DNA of 64,000 nucleotides from DATEPR01 sp036273855 (GCA_036273855.1 DASUGU010000109.1:1-64000); one strand, 5' to 3'. Numbered from the stretch's first letter, positions 17,278 through 25,726 are shown. The notes: generated by a model not told the origin, from the sequence alone. Numbers and translations: made by a program.

Positions 17278-17819
17278 GCACGGAGTTGGGCCACGGCGTG
17301 AAGATGCCGTGGCGGATCGGATCCCAGCCGCATGTATACACCCGGCCGAGCGCTCGGGCGGGGGCCGGCGGACGGGCCTGACCAGGCGATATTCACTCTT
17401 TGTGCTGATGCTGTATGCGCCCGAGGCGCGGCTCGTACAGCATCAGCACGAACCCAACGAGCCCCTGAGCTGCGGATATCAGCCGTAGTGCCGATCCAGC
17501 GGCGCAGGCGCGGACCGAAGGTAGAGGTGCTTTAGGCTCCTTTCCGCGGTCAGATAACTGAACCGGGGATCCACTGTTACGTATGCCGATGACGTTCTCC
17601 AACGCGCCGAGGTGACGTGGAGCAATGCGCGCAGCGGGCAAGGTCGCTTCGCCAGCGGTCGCGCCCAGCCCTCATCATTCACCCCTATACAATAGATGCT
17701 CGTACCGAGATGCGTTGCCACGCGACTGCGACAGAAGGGTGCAACGCTTCAGCCTATATCACCTGAATTGATAGCACCTACCATCCGTCAATGAGAAGCG
17801 CTACTTATTCATAAACAGG
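17278..17819. other. 542-base stretch without a recognisable gene
   Basis: It holds the inverted repeat at 17402-17449. Frames here are short and show no family resemblance or consistent codon bias. Composition is mixed, dropping towards AT-rich at 17740-17820. Probably the 3' untranslated and terminator region between the integrase and the convergent CD-NTase fragment. Confidence 0.5.
17402..17449. repeat. 14-bp perfect inverted repeat with 20-base spacer
   Basis: GTGCTGATGCTGTA at 17402-17415 is repeated exactly in reverse complement at 17436-17449. The spacer itself contains a GCGCC/GGCGC pairing, so one long stem is possible. It lies 125 bases past the integrase stop. There is no T-tract, so an intrinsic terminator of the classic kind is not certain. 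A protein-binding site or a processing hairpin are alternatives. Confidence 0.6.
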
Positions 17820-18489
17820 CTATTGATTGAAAAGCAATTTGAGTTGCTCGATGGCTGCACCATCTCGGCCCGAGCGGGCGTATTCCCTCGCATTATTCGC
17901 GCGAGACACCGCCGTCGAAAGCTTTGACAGCGCATCTTGCTTATTAGCTTCAGAAGAGTACGCATTGAATCTTGACCCCAGGCCCGTCGGGTCGTTGAGC
18001 GATGCAAGTTGTACATTTTCAAGGTGTTTCAAACAGTAGTATACGTCCTGAATCATGTCCACATAGCTCTCGCCATCAAGGTACTTGGCGGCGCGCATTT
18101 CTAGGTAGCATGAGGATACGGGAACGTTCCTCTTATACTTCCATGTTTTAGCCAAACGAATTAGTTTCTTGACGTTTCCGGGATGCTTCCTGTTGACATC
18201 ATTGACGTAGTCATTGTGGTCCTTTGGATAGGATTTCATCCAGTCACCAGTAGGATCTGGAATCCAGTACCCCGAATCAGCCCTGTATGCGGGCACAACT
18301 TCAACAGTTTCTGTTCCGTTGGCAAACTTGCACACGACTGCGGGGCGCCTAATCTGGATCGTCGTGTTCGGGTATCTATCCTGTAGAGCGTCTTTTACCC
18401 TGTTTAGTGCAGTGGTCTGCGTTGGTCTTTCTCCCTTGAGAGAAACAAAATAGTCCGCGTCACTAAAGACGGCAACCCCAGTCCCATGC
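17820..18489 (-). pseudogene. CD-NTase (CBASS cyclase), 3' part, split by IS
   Basis: C-terminal four fifths of a cGAS/DncV-like nucleotidyltransferase. Reading leftward from the IS, the frame gives RHGTGVAVFSDADYFVSL, which contains the DxD metal-binding pair (SDADYF) of the polymerase-beta fold. TETVEVVPAY then supplies the third carboxylate, followed by GYWIPDPTGDW and the helical region VKKLIRLAKTWK and VPVSSCYLEM, typical of the SMODS/CD-NTase C-terminal domain. The helix-spine start and the GS motif lie on the other side of the IS1380-family element, at 20174-20331. Joining the two parts and removing one 5-bp target copy gives a 275-residue frame with no stop. As it stands the gene has no start here and is presumably inactive. 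Confidence 0.85.
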
Positions 18490-18494
18490 CTCAG

Positions 18495-20173
18495 CCCGGA
18501 TCCACCGATGGAATTGGCTTGATCATTTCCCGAATGATTTGTTGATCTTCGATCAGGTCTGGTGATTCAGGGTGTGTGCTACCCGCCGGCTTCCCTTCCG
18601 GCATGTCCACGTTCGGCCTCCGGTCAGGCCCTCGATGCGGGCGGTGAGCAGGTCAGGCTATGGGGTGGACTGGTGGTCGACAGACGGTGGCGTGCAAGGC
18701 TTGCCAGGCCGGTTGCCAGGGCCAGTGTTCGGGCAGGTGCAGGATGACGCGGCGGGCCGAGCGGGCCAGCCGGGCGGGCACGCTGATCAGATGGGCGCGA
18801 ATGGTCGCAGTGGTCGCGTGGGCGTGGAAGCTGCCAGCCAGGCAACCCAGAGCGCGGGTGAGGTTGTGCGCGATCGCCCACAGCACCGCCCAGGCCGCGT
18901 TGGCGGTGAACGATCCGGATGGCAGATGGGCCAGGGCGGACGCGGCGGCATCAGCGATGACCTGTTCGATGATCGCGTGATCGCGGTGCTGGCTCTCCGC
19001 TTGCAGCATGGTGAACTCGCTGGTGACGAATACGGCGTGGTGGCGCCACATGTCGAACAGCCCGTCCTGCCCGGCGGCGGCTGCTTTCGGGTTGAGGCGT
19101 TTGACCCGCCGCACGGTCAACCAACCCTGCACGTGCTGGTGTTTCGGGTGAGAGGTGAAGGCCGTGTAGCGGATCCGGGCGACCTCGGCGTCGGAGACCA
19201 ATTCGCCGGTGTCGGTGTCCACGAAGGCGTTCGGGTAGTGGATCGCCGTCCACGCGGTGTCGGGAATGCTGGCGATCGCGGCGTTCACGTGGGGGTTGGA
19301 GCCGGTGGTCAGCGACACGTCCGCGCCGTAGCGGGCCGCGGTCGCCGCGATATCGGCGGTGTAGAACTTCGAGTCCGCGCGCACCATGATCCGCGTTGTC
19401 GGCGCGATCGCCCGCACGGTGGTCAAGGCTTCGGCCAGAAACCGGGCCCCGCCGCGCACGTCGGCGGACTTCCCTTTGCGTAGCCGGATTCCGACCACCA
19501 CCGGCCGGCTAATCGGGGTAGAGGCGACGGCGATCAGCGGATGCAGGGTCTTGCGGCCGGTGAGCCGGCCGACCGCCGCGCCTTGTTTCTGATAGCCGTA
19601 GACCTGTCGGTGGGTGGAGTCCAGGTCCACGAACACCACCTCGTCCCCGCCCGGCAGCAGCGGGACACGCTCGGCCAGGGTGATCAACGCCTGCCGCAGC
19701 ACCGCGTTGAGTTGCTGCACGTGCCCATGGGTGAACGCCCGCAGGAAGGTACCCAGGGTTGAGGGCGCCCGGATCTGGTCGAACACGATCTGGTTGCCGG
19801 CGTGCCGTAACCGGTCGATGTCCTCGATCGAGTCGGCCCCGGCCACCATCCCGGCCAGCAACGACATCACCTTCGCCGTTGGGTTGGCGCCCGCGCTGTT
19901 GGCCGCACCGGTGATCGTGACATGCTCAGCCACCAGGTCGGGCAGGCCGATCTGCTCGGCCAACGCGACGACCGGTACCAGTCCGGCATCGGCGATCAGG
20001 TTCGGATCATCGAACCGGACATCTACCGCCGTGGCCGTGTGAGATGCTTTCACCTCGCGGGTGCTCCTTCCATCTGGCTGAACGATCCCTCGACAAGATC
20101 GATCATGCCAGGTCAGGCGGCACCCGCGTCCCTATTCCCAGCAGCTCACATAAAATGGATCGGTGGATCCGGG
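18495..20173 (-). mobile_element. IS1380-family insertion sequence, 1679 bp
   Basis: Bounded by 15-bp perfect terminal inverted repeats: CCCGGATCCACCGAT at 18495-18509 and its reverse complement at 20159-20173. Flanked by a 5-bp target duplication CTCAG at 18490-18494 and 20174-20178. One transposase gene fills it. It sits inside the CD-NTase gene at the Gly-Ser-Leu-Arg codons of the nucleotide-binding loop. The perfect ends and duplication indicate a fairly recent, simple transposition. Confidence 0.9.
18653..20053 (-). CDS. IS1380-family transposase
   Basis: DDE transposase of 466 residues that moves the surrounding IS. Landmarks: ANPTAKVMSLLAGMVAGADSIEDIDRLRHAG at the N-terminus is the typical IS1380 opening. 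VVFVDLDSTHRQVYGYQKQG carries the first catalytic Asp, and RIMVRADSKFYTADIAATA the second. The C-terminal FVTSEFTMLQAESQHRDHAIIEQVIAD region carries the Glu-containing part, with AAWAVLWAIAHNL after it. It starts at GTG 20053 with a GGAGC ribosome-binding site. It is complete and therefore potentially active. GC-rich codon use contrasts with the host CD-NTase gene. Confidence 0.92.
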   Translation of the reverse strand: MKASHTATAVDVRFDDPNLIADAGLVPVVALAEQIGLPDLVAEHVTITGAANSAGANPTAKVMSLLAGMVAGADSIEDIDRLRHAGNQIVFDQIRAPSTLGTFLRAFTHGHVQQLNAVLRQALITLAERVPLLPGGDEVVFVDLDSTHRQVYGYQKQGAAVGRLTGRKTLHPLIAVASTPISRPVVVGIRLRKGKSADVRGGARFLAEALTTVRAIAPTTRIMVRADSKFYTADIAATAARYGADVSLTTGSNPHVNAAIASIPDTAWTAIHYPNAFVDTDTGELVSDAEVARIRYTAFTSHPKHQHVQGWLTVRRVKRLNPKAAAAGQDGLFDMWRHHAVFVTSEFTMLQAESQHRDHAIIEQVIADAAASALAHLPSGSFTANAAWAVLWAIAHNLTRALGCLAGSFHAHATTATIRAHLISVPARLARSARRVILHLPEHWPWQPAWQALHATVCRPPVHPIA

Positions 20174-20331
20174 CTCAGGGAGCCTGTCTCGAACATCTCA
20201 TGCAAGCCAAGCCATGAGTCAAGCCTCGCCTCGATGCTACCTCTGTGGCTGCGAGCTGCATCGAATTGACTAGCGGCCGGAGTGTATTTGTCTGCGATTT
20301 CGTTGAGATACTGACTTGCAGTCTTTCCCAT
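20174..20331 (-). pseudogene. CD-NTase (CBASS cyclase), 5' part, split by IS
   Basis: It starts at ATG 20331 with a GGAGG ribosome-binding site 6 bases upstream. The sequence MGKTASQYLNEIADKY, then IEARLDSWLGLHEMFETGSL, is the N-terminal helix and the Gly-Ser of the nucleotidyltransferase motif. The frame then runs into the IS and stops at 20146. With the other part at 17820-18489 it rebuilds ETGSLRHGTGVAVFSDADYF, a proper GS-x-DxD active site. It lies 21 bases after the stop of the S-4TM effector gene, in one operon. Confidence 0.85.
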
Positions 20332-20352
20332 CGACTACCTCCAGCTAGGGTA

Positions 20353-21249
20353 TTATGCATGGCCGGAAAATTTCGCTTCTTCCACCATCGCAGCGACTAT
20401 AGAGTCCATCGTCGCCTGACTTTTCCCCCTTCGGACTGAATCCAACCAATCGGGAACGTAGGCGTTAGATTGCCGGATGTGAAGGATTCGGTCTTGAATC
20501 AGGCGACACGTTTCTATTAGAATATTCTTGCCACCCAAGCCCTCTTTCCAGACATTGACAATTTGTCGCTCCAACGACTCTTTGGAATTGGCGCTATCGA
20601 CATTGGCACGTATCAAGTCCACTAGCTCTTTGGCCGGGGCGAGCCATGGCACTATCAGTGCTAGCACGCAGTCCAAGAAAGACAGGTGGAGCAGCCAGGT
20701 TACCAATGTCACTGCCGCCGCAATTCCGAAAAGAGCAAGCCCCAACAGGGCGGCCCATAGCCGATGCAACGAGGCACCCCACCCGAGATTTGTCATCTGG
20801 CATATTAGGACGTCGAACGGCCGCTGAGTAGTTCCGGTGTCCGAATACCAGTTGGCATCGCGGCCGCGGTCGTACCTTTTTGCAGCCTGAGCGATAGCGA
20901 CGCTTGAAGGTCGGTCAGCCAGCATTCCGTTCCATGGCAATTGATAGATTCCGGTATCGAATTCCTCCTGAATTGATACCGCCAAAAATCTTCGACGTTT
21001 TTCGACGCTGGTCACCACCAAGGACATGCCGAGCAGGGCAAAACCGGCCACGGCGCCTATGTATGAACGTGCGTCGGGGAATACGATGGCACAAAGGCTT
21101 GTCAGAAATGCGAAGAAGAGTACCAATAGGAGCCGCGCGTTGTGAATATCTTTGGCGTCCGAGTACAGGCGAGCTTGCGCGGCTACTAGCTGTTTCGACC
21201 GGCTGGTGTTCTGCGCCACTTGGATCGACGGATCTGTCGGAGCACCCAT
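20353..21249 (-). CDS. S-4TM family putative pore-forming effector (CBASS effector)
   Basis: Membrane effector of the SMODS-associated 4TM type, 298 residues from ATG 21249 (the frame is open to 21369). The N-terminal QVAQNTSRSKQLVAAQARLY and SDAKDIHNARLL precede the first helix as in S-4TM proteins. Four hydrophobic segments: LLLVLFFAFLTSLCAIV, YIGAVAGFALLGMSLVV, WAALLGLALFGIAAAVTLV and FLDCVLALIVPWLAP. The middle contains QEEFDTGIYQLPWN, a recognisable family motif, and the C-terminus is helical. Such effectors are thought to disrupt the membrane when the partner CD-NTase makes a cyclic nucleotide. The partner gene lies 21 bases downstream and is IS-disrupted, so the system is probably silent now. 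Confidence 0.85.
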   Translation of the reverse strand: MGAPTDPSIQVAQNTSRSKQLVAAQARLYSDAKDIHNARLLLVLFFAFLTSLCAIVFPDARSYIGAVAGFALLGMSLVVTSVEKRRRFLAVSIQEEFDTGIYQLPWNGMLADRPSSVAIAQAAKRYDRGRDANWYSDTGTTQRPFDVLICQMTNLGWGASLHRLWAALLGLALFGIAAAVTLVTWLLHLSFLDCVLALIVPWLAPAKELVDLIRANVDSANSKESLERQIVNVWKEGLGGKNILIETCRLIQDRILHIRQSNAYVPDWLDSVRRGKSQATMDSIVAAMVEEAKFSGHA

Positions 21250-21369
21250 TATGGACGCCACGAGATCGTCGACGTTCGGAAAATCACCGTGATTCGCTTC
21301 CCAACAAACGAGTTCAAATCGGGCGGTCGTATCGCACGCGACGCCGCTAGTGCCACGGTCATGGACCAT

Positions 21370-22115
21370 CCAGGTTGTTGCCGAATCCAGCTCTAGGGGA
21401 TCAAAGAGGCGCGCCGCCGCTGGCGGCGCGCGTGCCGGTCGCGTTCATGCCGTCCCGGACTGCCCGGCACACCGCACCCGCTCCGCTCCTGGCCGGGCAC
21501 AGCGCGGCGCTTCGCGCCCGAACTGCCGTGGCCGCCAGCGACGGCGTGCAGGTGAAACCGCAGAGCGGCCGACGACGAGCACCAGGCCGTGACGATCGCC
21601 GAGGTGGCCCGCCTCGTCGAGCTGACCACGGCGATCGACGCCAGTCGACGCTTCGCGCCACCGGCCACCATATGACTGCGGCTCGCATGGTCCGCGTACG
21701 TGGCCCCTCAGGGCCGCATCGTCAGCGACCATCACGCACCCCCTGAGCGAACGTCGACTGTGCATCATCGACGGTAACTCGAAGATCGGCTCACCTGGGC
21801 CGACATCGCCCCCAAGGGTGACAAGTGACCATGAACTGTCCATCCGGCGCGCCGAGGTTGACAACAGAGCGCCGGTGGCCGCGTGGTGCCCCCGCTGCAA
21901 TACCCGCGGACGGCGTCTACGGTACGACTCGAACGCACGCTGGACGGATTTGAGTCACCTTCACGTTCAGGCTGCAGCTTGCCGGCGTAGCCGCTCAGCC
22001 CAGAACCTTCGATTGACCTGCAACGTGGCTAAATGCGGCCGTCGCTGGTACGGCTGATAGCATATTGATTCCTCCACTCTACTGCCTAATATCGCCCTCC
22101 GTGAAGTGATCACAC
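21370..22115. other. 746-base stretch of decayed or non-coding DNA
   Basis: It begins with a 10-bp GC-only hairpin (21409-21431). The section 21400-21800 is GC-rich, and one frame has a coding look only in a short block near 21570-21676 (ending AIDASRRFAPPATI), which is not continuous upstream. A 79-codon frame at 21818-22057 ends with CPRC and LTCNVAKCGRRWYG, a possible zinc ribbon, but has no supporting start or family. Best described as remnants of older insertions upstream of the effector operon. Confidence 0.4.
21409..21431. repeat. Perfect 10-bp GC hairpin
   Basis: GCGCGCCGCC, a 3-base loop, GGCGGCGCGC. It lies about 160 bases upstream of the S-4TM start. No T-run follows on either strand. 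It may be a terminator-like or regulatory stem in the leader of the CBASS-like operon. Confidence 0.5.
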
Positions 22116-23087
22116 CTATCCTGGGCCAAGATACTTAAGGTTGAAATCTTTCCACTGGCCGGGCTCTATCCGCGCATCTTCGGCGGTAATAAAAATTTCA
22201 CCTGTCCTGATAGCCAGCTTATCCGGATTCCGTACCCGACTCCATTGATCCGACTCAAGGGAAGGGACATCTATAGTCATAAATGACGGAAGGAAGCATT
22301 GGTCATTTAGGTGATCCACTAGGCCCCGGTAGTCCGACGGGGTCAAATGCGCAAGATAGCTCTCTTTTGCAACCTTGTATGTTACCGTCAGTTCATGCAG
22401 CCTTAGAAGCTGGCTGACACCTTCGGTATTTGTTCCTTCAATATATAGTTGCGGCCCAGGCGGGAATATATGCTCAGCACCAACCGTAAAGTCTAGACTT
22501 CCAGATTCCCATGATTTCATGAATTCTGCCATGAGATCGTACCGAGAACCTGCGTTGTCGAGGAAAAGTGGTGGCGAGTTATCTTCACGCAACTGGACCG
22601 TGAACGGTACGTCGACTACATGTACTTTGGTCCCGAGATGCAGATGCGGCGTAAGCCGATTCCATATTACGGAGATGGTCAGCTCGAGCTCCCATCTCTT
22701 CGATTGTGCATCCGTCAGACTGTACAGGTCTATCCCAAGGTTACGAGCATAGTTCATGGCATTTCTCGAGAAGCCGCCGCTGCAAATTAAGACACCGCGA
22801 TCGGCGCGTACATCTTGGATGACGGATCGAAATTCCCCGACAACGTTGACGTCGGCGTGGCGCTTGTAATCGCGGACTTGAACAATCAATAGTCGATCAG
22901 ACTGTCCGTCCGTCCACCTGGCAGCAACGTCGATTTGACGCCGCGACTCTGATTCGCGGCCTACTATGTGATCATTATGTTGGACGGAAGCATGTGGCGA
23001 TAGCTCGGATATGATCTTCGCAGCGAGCTTCTCATACTCGAGCCATTGTGGCCTCTTGCCCTGCGCCAAGCTGTCCTCCGGTCGCAC
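22116..23087 (-). CDS. Mrr-like restriction-endonuclease-fold protein
   Basis: 323 residues. The N-terminal WLEYEKLAAKIISELSPHA and SRRQIDVAARW, followed by LLIVQVRDYKRHADVNVVGE and then RADRGVLICSGGFSRNAMNY and NLGIDLYSL, match the Mrr_cat / PD-(D/E)xK domain of type IV restriction enzymes and related defence nucleases. The IDVA aspartate is present, but the E/Q-x-K position reads QVR, so catalysis may be weakened or lost. The C-terminal 180 residues resemble no domain I can name and may be a sensor. Codon use is AT-richer than the flanks. It starts at GTG 23087. It stands alone between remnants, in a defence-gene neighbourhood. Confidence 0.75.
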   Translation of the reverse strand: MRPEDSLAQGKRPQWLEYEKLAAKIISELSPHASVQHNDHIVGRESESRRQIDVAARWTDGQSDRLLIVQVRDYKRHADVNVVGEFRSVIQDVRADRGVLICSGGFSRNAMNYARNLGIDLYSLTDAQSKRWELELTISVIWNRLTPHLHLGTKVHVVDVPFTVQLREDNSPPLFLDNAGSRYDLMAEFMKSWESGSLDFTVGAEHIFPPGPQLYIEGTNTEGVSQLLRLHELTVTYKVAKESYLAHLTPSDYRGLVDHLNDQCFLPSFMTIDVPSLESDQWSRVRNPDKLAIRTGEIFITAEDARIEPGQWKDFNLKYLGPG

Positions 23088-23249
23088 TTACTGATCAGTC
23101 TCAGCAGCTTAGCGACTCGATGCGACTCTGCGGCGCGGAGGGACGTCGATCGCTGGGTGCGAGTGTCGGCGGCGGACGCCCGCAGTACGCGCCAACAGGA
23201 CCGAATCATCCGATTTGCAACACTTGGCTGCCTGCAGGAGTGGGCCTAG

Positions 23250-23462
23250 GCCGCCGTCGCGATCACGGTGGCCATCGTGAAGCGATCCGATGACTTCAGC
23301 GGGTTCCAGGCTCTGCCCGGACGATTGGCGGTGGAAAGGACCCTTGGGCTGGATCACCGGCCACCGACGATGTGTCGCGACTACGAATGTCCTCCCCAAC
23401 ATCATGCGGCGATGGTCCGCAGGAGCATGATCCGCATCACCAGCCGACGCTTCACCACATAG
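23250..23462 (+). pseudogene. Remnant of an IS5-type transposase C-terminus
   Basis: The stretch IVKRSDDFSGFQALPGR, then AVERTLG, then RDYE and HHAAMVRRSMIRIT resembles the C-terminus of actinobacterial IS5-family transposases (KRSDD..GFQ.LPRRWVVERTLGW, RDYERLP..H.AM). A compensating pair of frameshifts (GWITGHRRC can be read in a second frame) shows decay. No upstream half or terminal repeats were found. It marks an older insertion between the Mrr-like gene and the EACC1 module. Nothing else was recognised between 23088 and 23635. Confidence 0.6.
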
Positions 23463-23635
23463 GTTCAGGAAACGGGCTCTCAGACGTCCGCCATGCAACA
23501 CTGAACCCAGGCGGAAGAGGAGGTGCGATGACGGGCAGCAGACGACCCACCTCAGACTCCGTTGTGCCTGGCTCGCCACACAAGAGGTCCGTGAGACGCC
23601 ACTACGCGAACTCGTCGTATTGTCAAGGAAATGCC

Positions 23636-23980
23636 ATGACTTCGATCCCTATTGATTCCCTATACCAGCCTCACCTGGAAACCCAAGGAGCAAATCTAGA
23701 CCAGTCGCGGGTTCAATACTATATGTGCCACCAGAGCGAAATCTCTGACATCCTTGTGTACAAGAACCCCGTCAATGGTGAACTAGTCCTCGTTAACGGA
23801 CACCATCGCGTAGCGTCGGCGCGCCGCCTCAAATGGTCCAACATCGAAGCCGTTATAGAGCCAGGAACCCGGCATGATGCCTTGATGTACCGGGATCTTG
23901 ATCGCATTCCGTGGTCCGAAATTAATGATAGGTCTACGATCGACTGCCAGCCGGGAAGTCCCGGCACAATATGCAAGTAG
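23636..23980 (+). CDS. Small ParB/Srx-fold-like protein
   Basis: 114 residues from ATG 23636, with AAGGAA upstream. The middle reads ISDILVYKNP, then ELVLVNGHHRVASARRL and a final IEAVIEPGTRHDAL. This G-H-H-R-V-A-A-like motif with a hydrophobic strand on each side is the signature loop of ParB N-terminal nuclease/CTPase-fold proteins. It is short and lacks the ParB HTH, so partition is not implied; stand-alone proteins of this fold occur in conflict systems and phages. It is 86 bases upstream of the EACC1 gene in the same direction and has similar AT-richer codons, so it may belong to the same module. Confidence 0.65.
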   Translation: MTSIPIDSLYQPHLETQGANLDQSRVQYYMCHQSEISDILVYKNPVNGELVLVNGHHRVASARRLKWSNIEAVIEPGTRHDALMYRDLDRIPWSEINDRSTIDCQPGSPGTICK

Positions 23981-24066
23981 TTGGTCGACAAAATTGACGA
24001 CCATGTGCCGGCGTCAAGTCAACCGATCTTCTATCTGTCGATCTAGCTAGAATTGGGTGCCTTTAA

Positions 24067-24417
24067 TTGTCCTATACTGTCACCATTAAGTTGAACGGCG
24101 GAGACGGCCAGATTTATGAACTCTTCAGTTGGCTTAGCCAAGAGCCACGATTGCGGGGAGCTCTCCATTTTAAAAGTCTGGACCAGGGTGAGGGCGGAAA
24201 GCAGCATCTTGGACCAACATCGGATGTGCTAGTAGCACTTCTCGGCAGTGGGGGCGTTGGCGCAGTGCTGGCGACTTCATTGAGTACATGGATTAAAACT
24301 CGGCGATCGGACATTCGCATTACGATCGAAACGAAAAGTGGAAAGATAGATGTCGACGCCAAAAATGTGAAGGACGCATCATCCCTCCTGCGGGGACTCA
24401 TCGATGCTGACTACTGA
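24067..24417 (+). CDS. EACC1 (effector-associated constant component) protein
   Basis: 116 residues. YELFSWLSQEPRLRGALHF, a GEGG segment, then DVLVALLGSGGVGAVLATSL, STWIKTRRSDIRITIETKSG and the final DASSLLRGLID match the EACC1 family, a short constant partner encoded next to variable effectors (caspases, trypsin-like proteases, TIR and others) in actinobacterial and cyanobacterial conflict systems. One central hydrophobic, helical segment is present. The start is TTG 24067; no ATG or GTG is available. Its stop overlaps the start of the caspase gene by 14 bases, so the two are translationally coupled. Its exact biochemical role is not established. Confidence 0.75.
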   Translation: MSYTVTIKLNGGDGQIYELFSWLSQEPRLRGALHFKSLDQGEGGKQHLGPTSDVLVALLGSGGVGAVLATSLSTWIKTRRSDIRITIETKSGKIDVDAKNVKDASSLLRGLIDADY

Positions 24418-25726
24418 ACCTACGGTAATTGATTACGAACGATCGGCAGTCGTGCTCGTCGCCACCTCGATCTATGATGACTCGAAGTTCCAGCAAGTAC
24501 CGGCAGCGTCAAATTCTCTCAACGAGATTCGCCGAGTTCTCATTGATCCCGATCTGGGGGGTTGGCCCGTAGATCGCGTATTCTCTTTCGAGAATAACCG
24601 AAATGCAGGTAGGGTAGCGTCGGAAATACGGCGCATTGCAGAAAGTGCTCCAGATGTCCTCATATTTTACTATGTCGGCCATGGATTGCTGACCAGCCTG
24701 GGTGAACTTTGCCTTTGTGTCTCGGATACGGAATACGATAGTGCGGATTTCACAGGTATTCGATACTCCTGGATCAAAGAAACGTTCAGCACGAGCGCCT
24801 CCCGGGTCATGGTTTCGATACTAGATTGCTGCTCGGCCGGTCGGGCGATCCAAGCATTAAGCGGCGATCGCGGGCTACTAAACAGCGTTGCCGCCGAAGG
24901 TATATACACGCTTGTCGCCACAGAGGGAACCGCGTCGGCGCACGTCGTCGAACTTGAAAAGCAGGCCAGCAGGGCGACCTCGTTCACCGAGGAGTTCGTG
25001 GGTCTCCTAGACCATGGTATGCCCGGCCTCGCGCCGTGGCTTACGCTAGACAACATTTATACAAGACTTCGTCAACAGTTGGCAAGGAAGGGGTTGCCTA
25101 AGCCAAGCCAAAGCGTCGTTGGCACTGTGCACAATTTCTATTTTTCCAGGAACAAGGCTGTGGCGAATCGGATATCGAATATATCCACAGCCTCGGCAAC
25201 TGACTACTTCCAGCGGGCCGTTCGTGAAGACTACGTATTTGAGTTCCCCGCGTGGCCGAGGGGCATGCGCGAACCCGAGTACAACACGATGCTTAGCTTC
25301 GTATATCCAACGTCCTTGCTGATGGATCGGACACTCTTGAGTCTACCTGCAGGATCGCACGACAAGTTCGAGCCTTGCGACCTGCTTGGCCCAAATAGTG
25401 AGCTGATCCACATAAAGCGAACTGTGACGTCTTCATCGGTAGGTCATCTAGTGAGTCAAGCATTGGTGTCCACGGAGCTTCTCGCTACGTCGCGCGAACT
25501 GCGCGAAAGTTTCGCGAGAATCGTACAGGAACGGTCTAGTCAACATGTTATCCCGGTAGATCAATGGCCGAAAGTGGTCATACTGGGAGCTTCCGGAATT
25601 AACAACGGGAAAGATGGGGACGTCAATACTATGTCAACATCCAGAAAGCTGCTGATAGGTCACGCTGCCGAAGTGCTTGCCCGTCTAAACGTGACACTGC
25701 ATATCGTATCTATCGCAGAGTCATGA
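24404..25726 (+). CDS. Caspase-family protease effector with DUF6119-like C-terminus
   Basis: 440 residues. Residues about 12-245 form a peptidase C14 (caspase-like) domain: SAVVLVATSIYDDSKFQ at the start, catalytic His in VLIFYYVGHGLL (near 90), and catalytic Cys in VSILDCCSAG (near 144). The region from about 275 on reads PEYNTMLSFVYPTSLLMDRT, then DKFEPCDLLGP, ELIHIKRTVTSSSVGHLVSQ and STELLATSRELRESF. This closely follows the C-terminal half of DUF6119/TIGR04141 proteins, which are scattered among restriction and defence islands. Overlap with the EACC1 gene fits the EACC1-associated caspase class. Inferred role: a protease triggered on invasion. What it cleaves is unknown. It starts at ATG 24404. 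Confidence 0.8.
   Translation: MLTTEPTVIDYERSAVVLVATSIYDDSKFQQVPAASNSLNEIRRVLIDPDLGGWPVDRVFSFENNRNAGRVASEIRRIAESAPDVLIFYYVGHGLLTSLGELCLCVSDTEYDSADFTGIRYSWIKETFSTSASRVMVSILDCCSAGRAIQALSGDRGLLNSVAAEGIYTLVATEGTASAHVVELEKQASRATSFTEEFVGLLDHGMPGLAPWLTLDNIYTRLRQQLARKGLPKPSQSVVGTVHNFYFSRNKAVANRISNISTASATDYFQRAVREDYVFEFPAWPRGMREPEYNTMLSFVYPTSLLMDRTLLSLPAGSHDKFEPCDLLGPNSELIHIKRTVTSSSVGHLVSQALVSTELLATSRELRESFARIVQERSSQHVIPVDQWPKVVILGASGINNGKDGDVNTMSTSRKLLIGHAAEVLARLNVTLHIVSIAES

Noticed and set aside
21445..21900. 151-codon minus frame in the GC-rich debris
   Set aside because: No recognisable motif and no codon-position bias in this frame; described only as part of the remnant stretch.
21818..22057. 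79-codon frame with CPRC and LTCNVAKCGRRWYG
   Set aside because: Could be a zinc ribbon, but no ribosome-binding site or family support; noted in the gap entry only.
23109..23579. 156-codon minus frame
   Set aside because: Opposite the transposase remnant; no motif.
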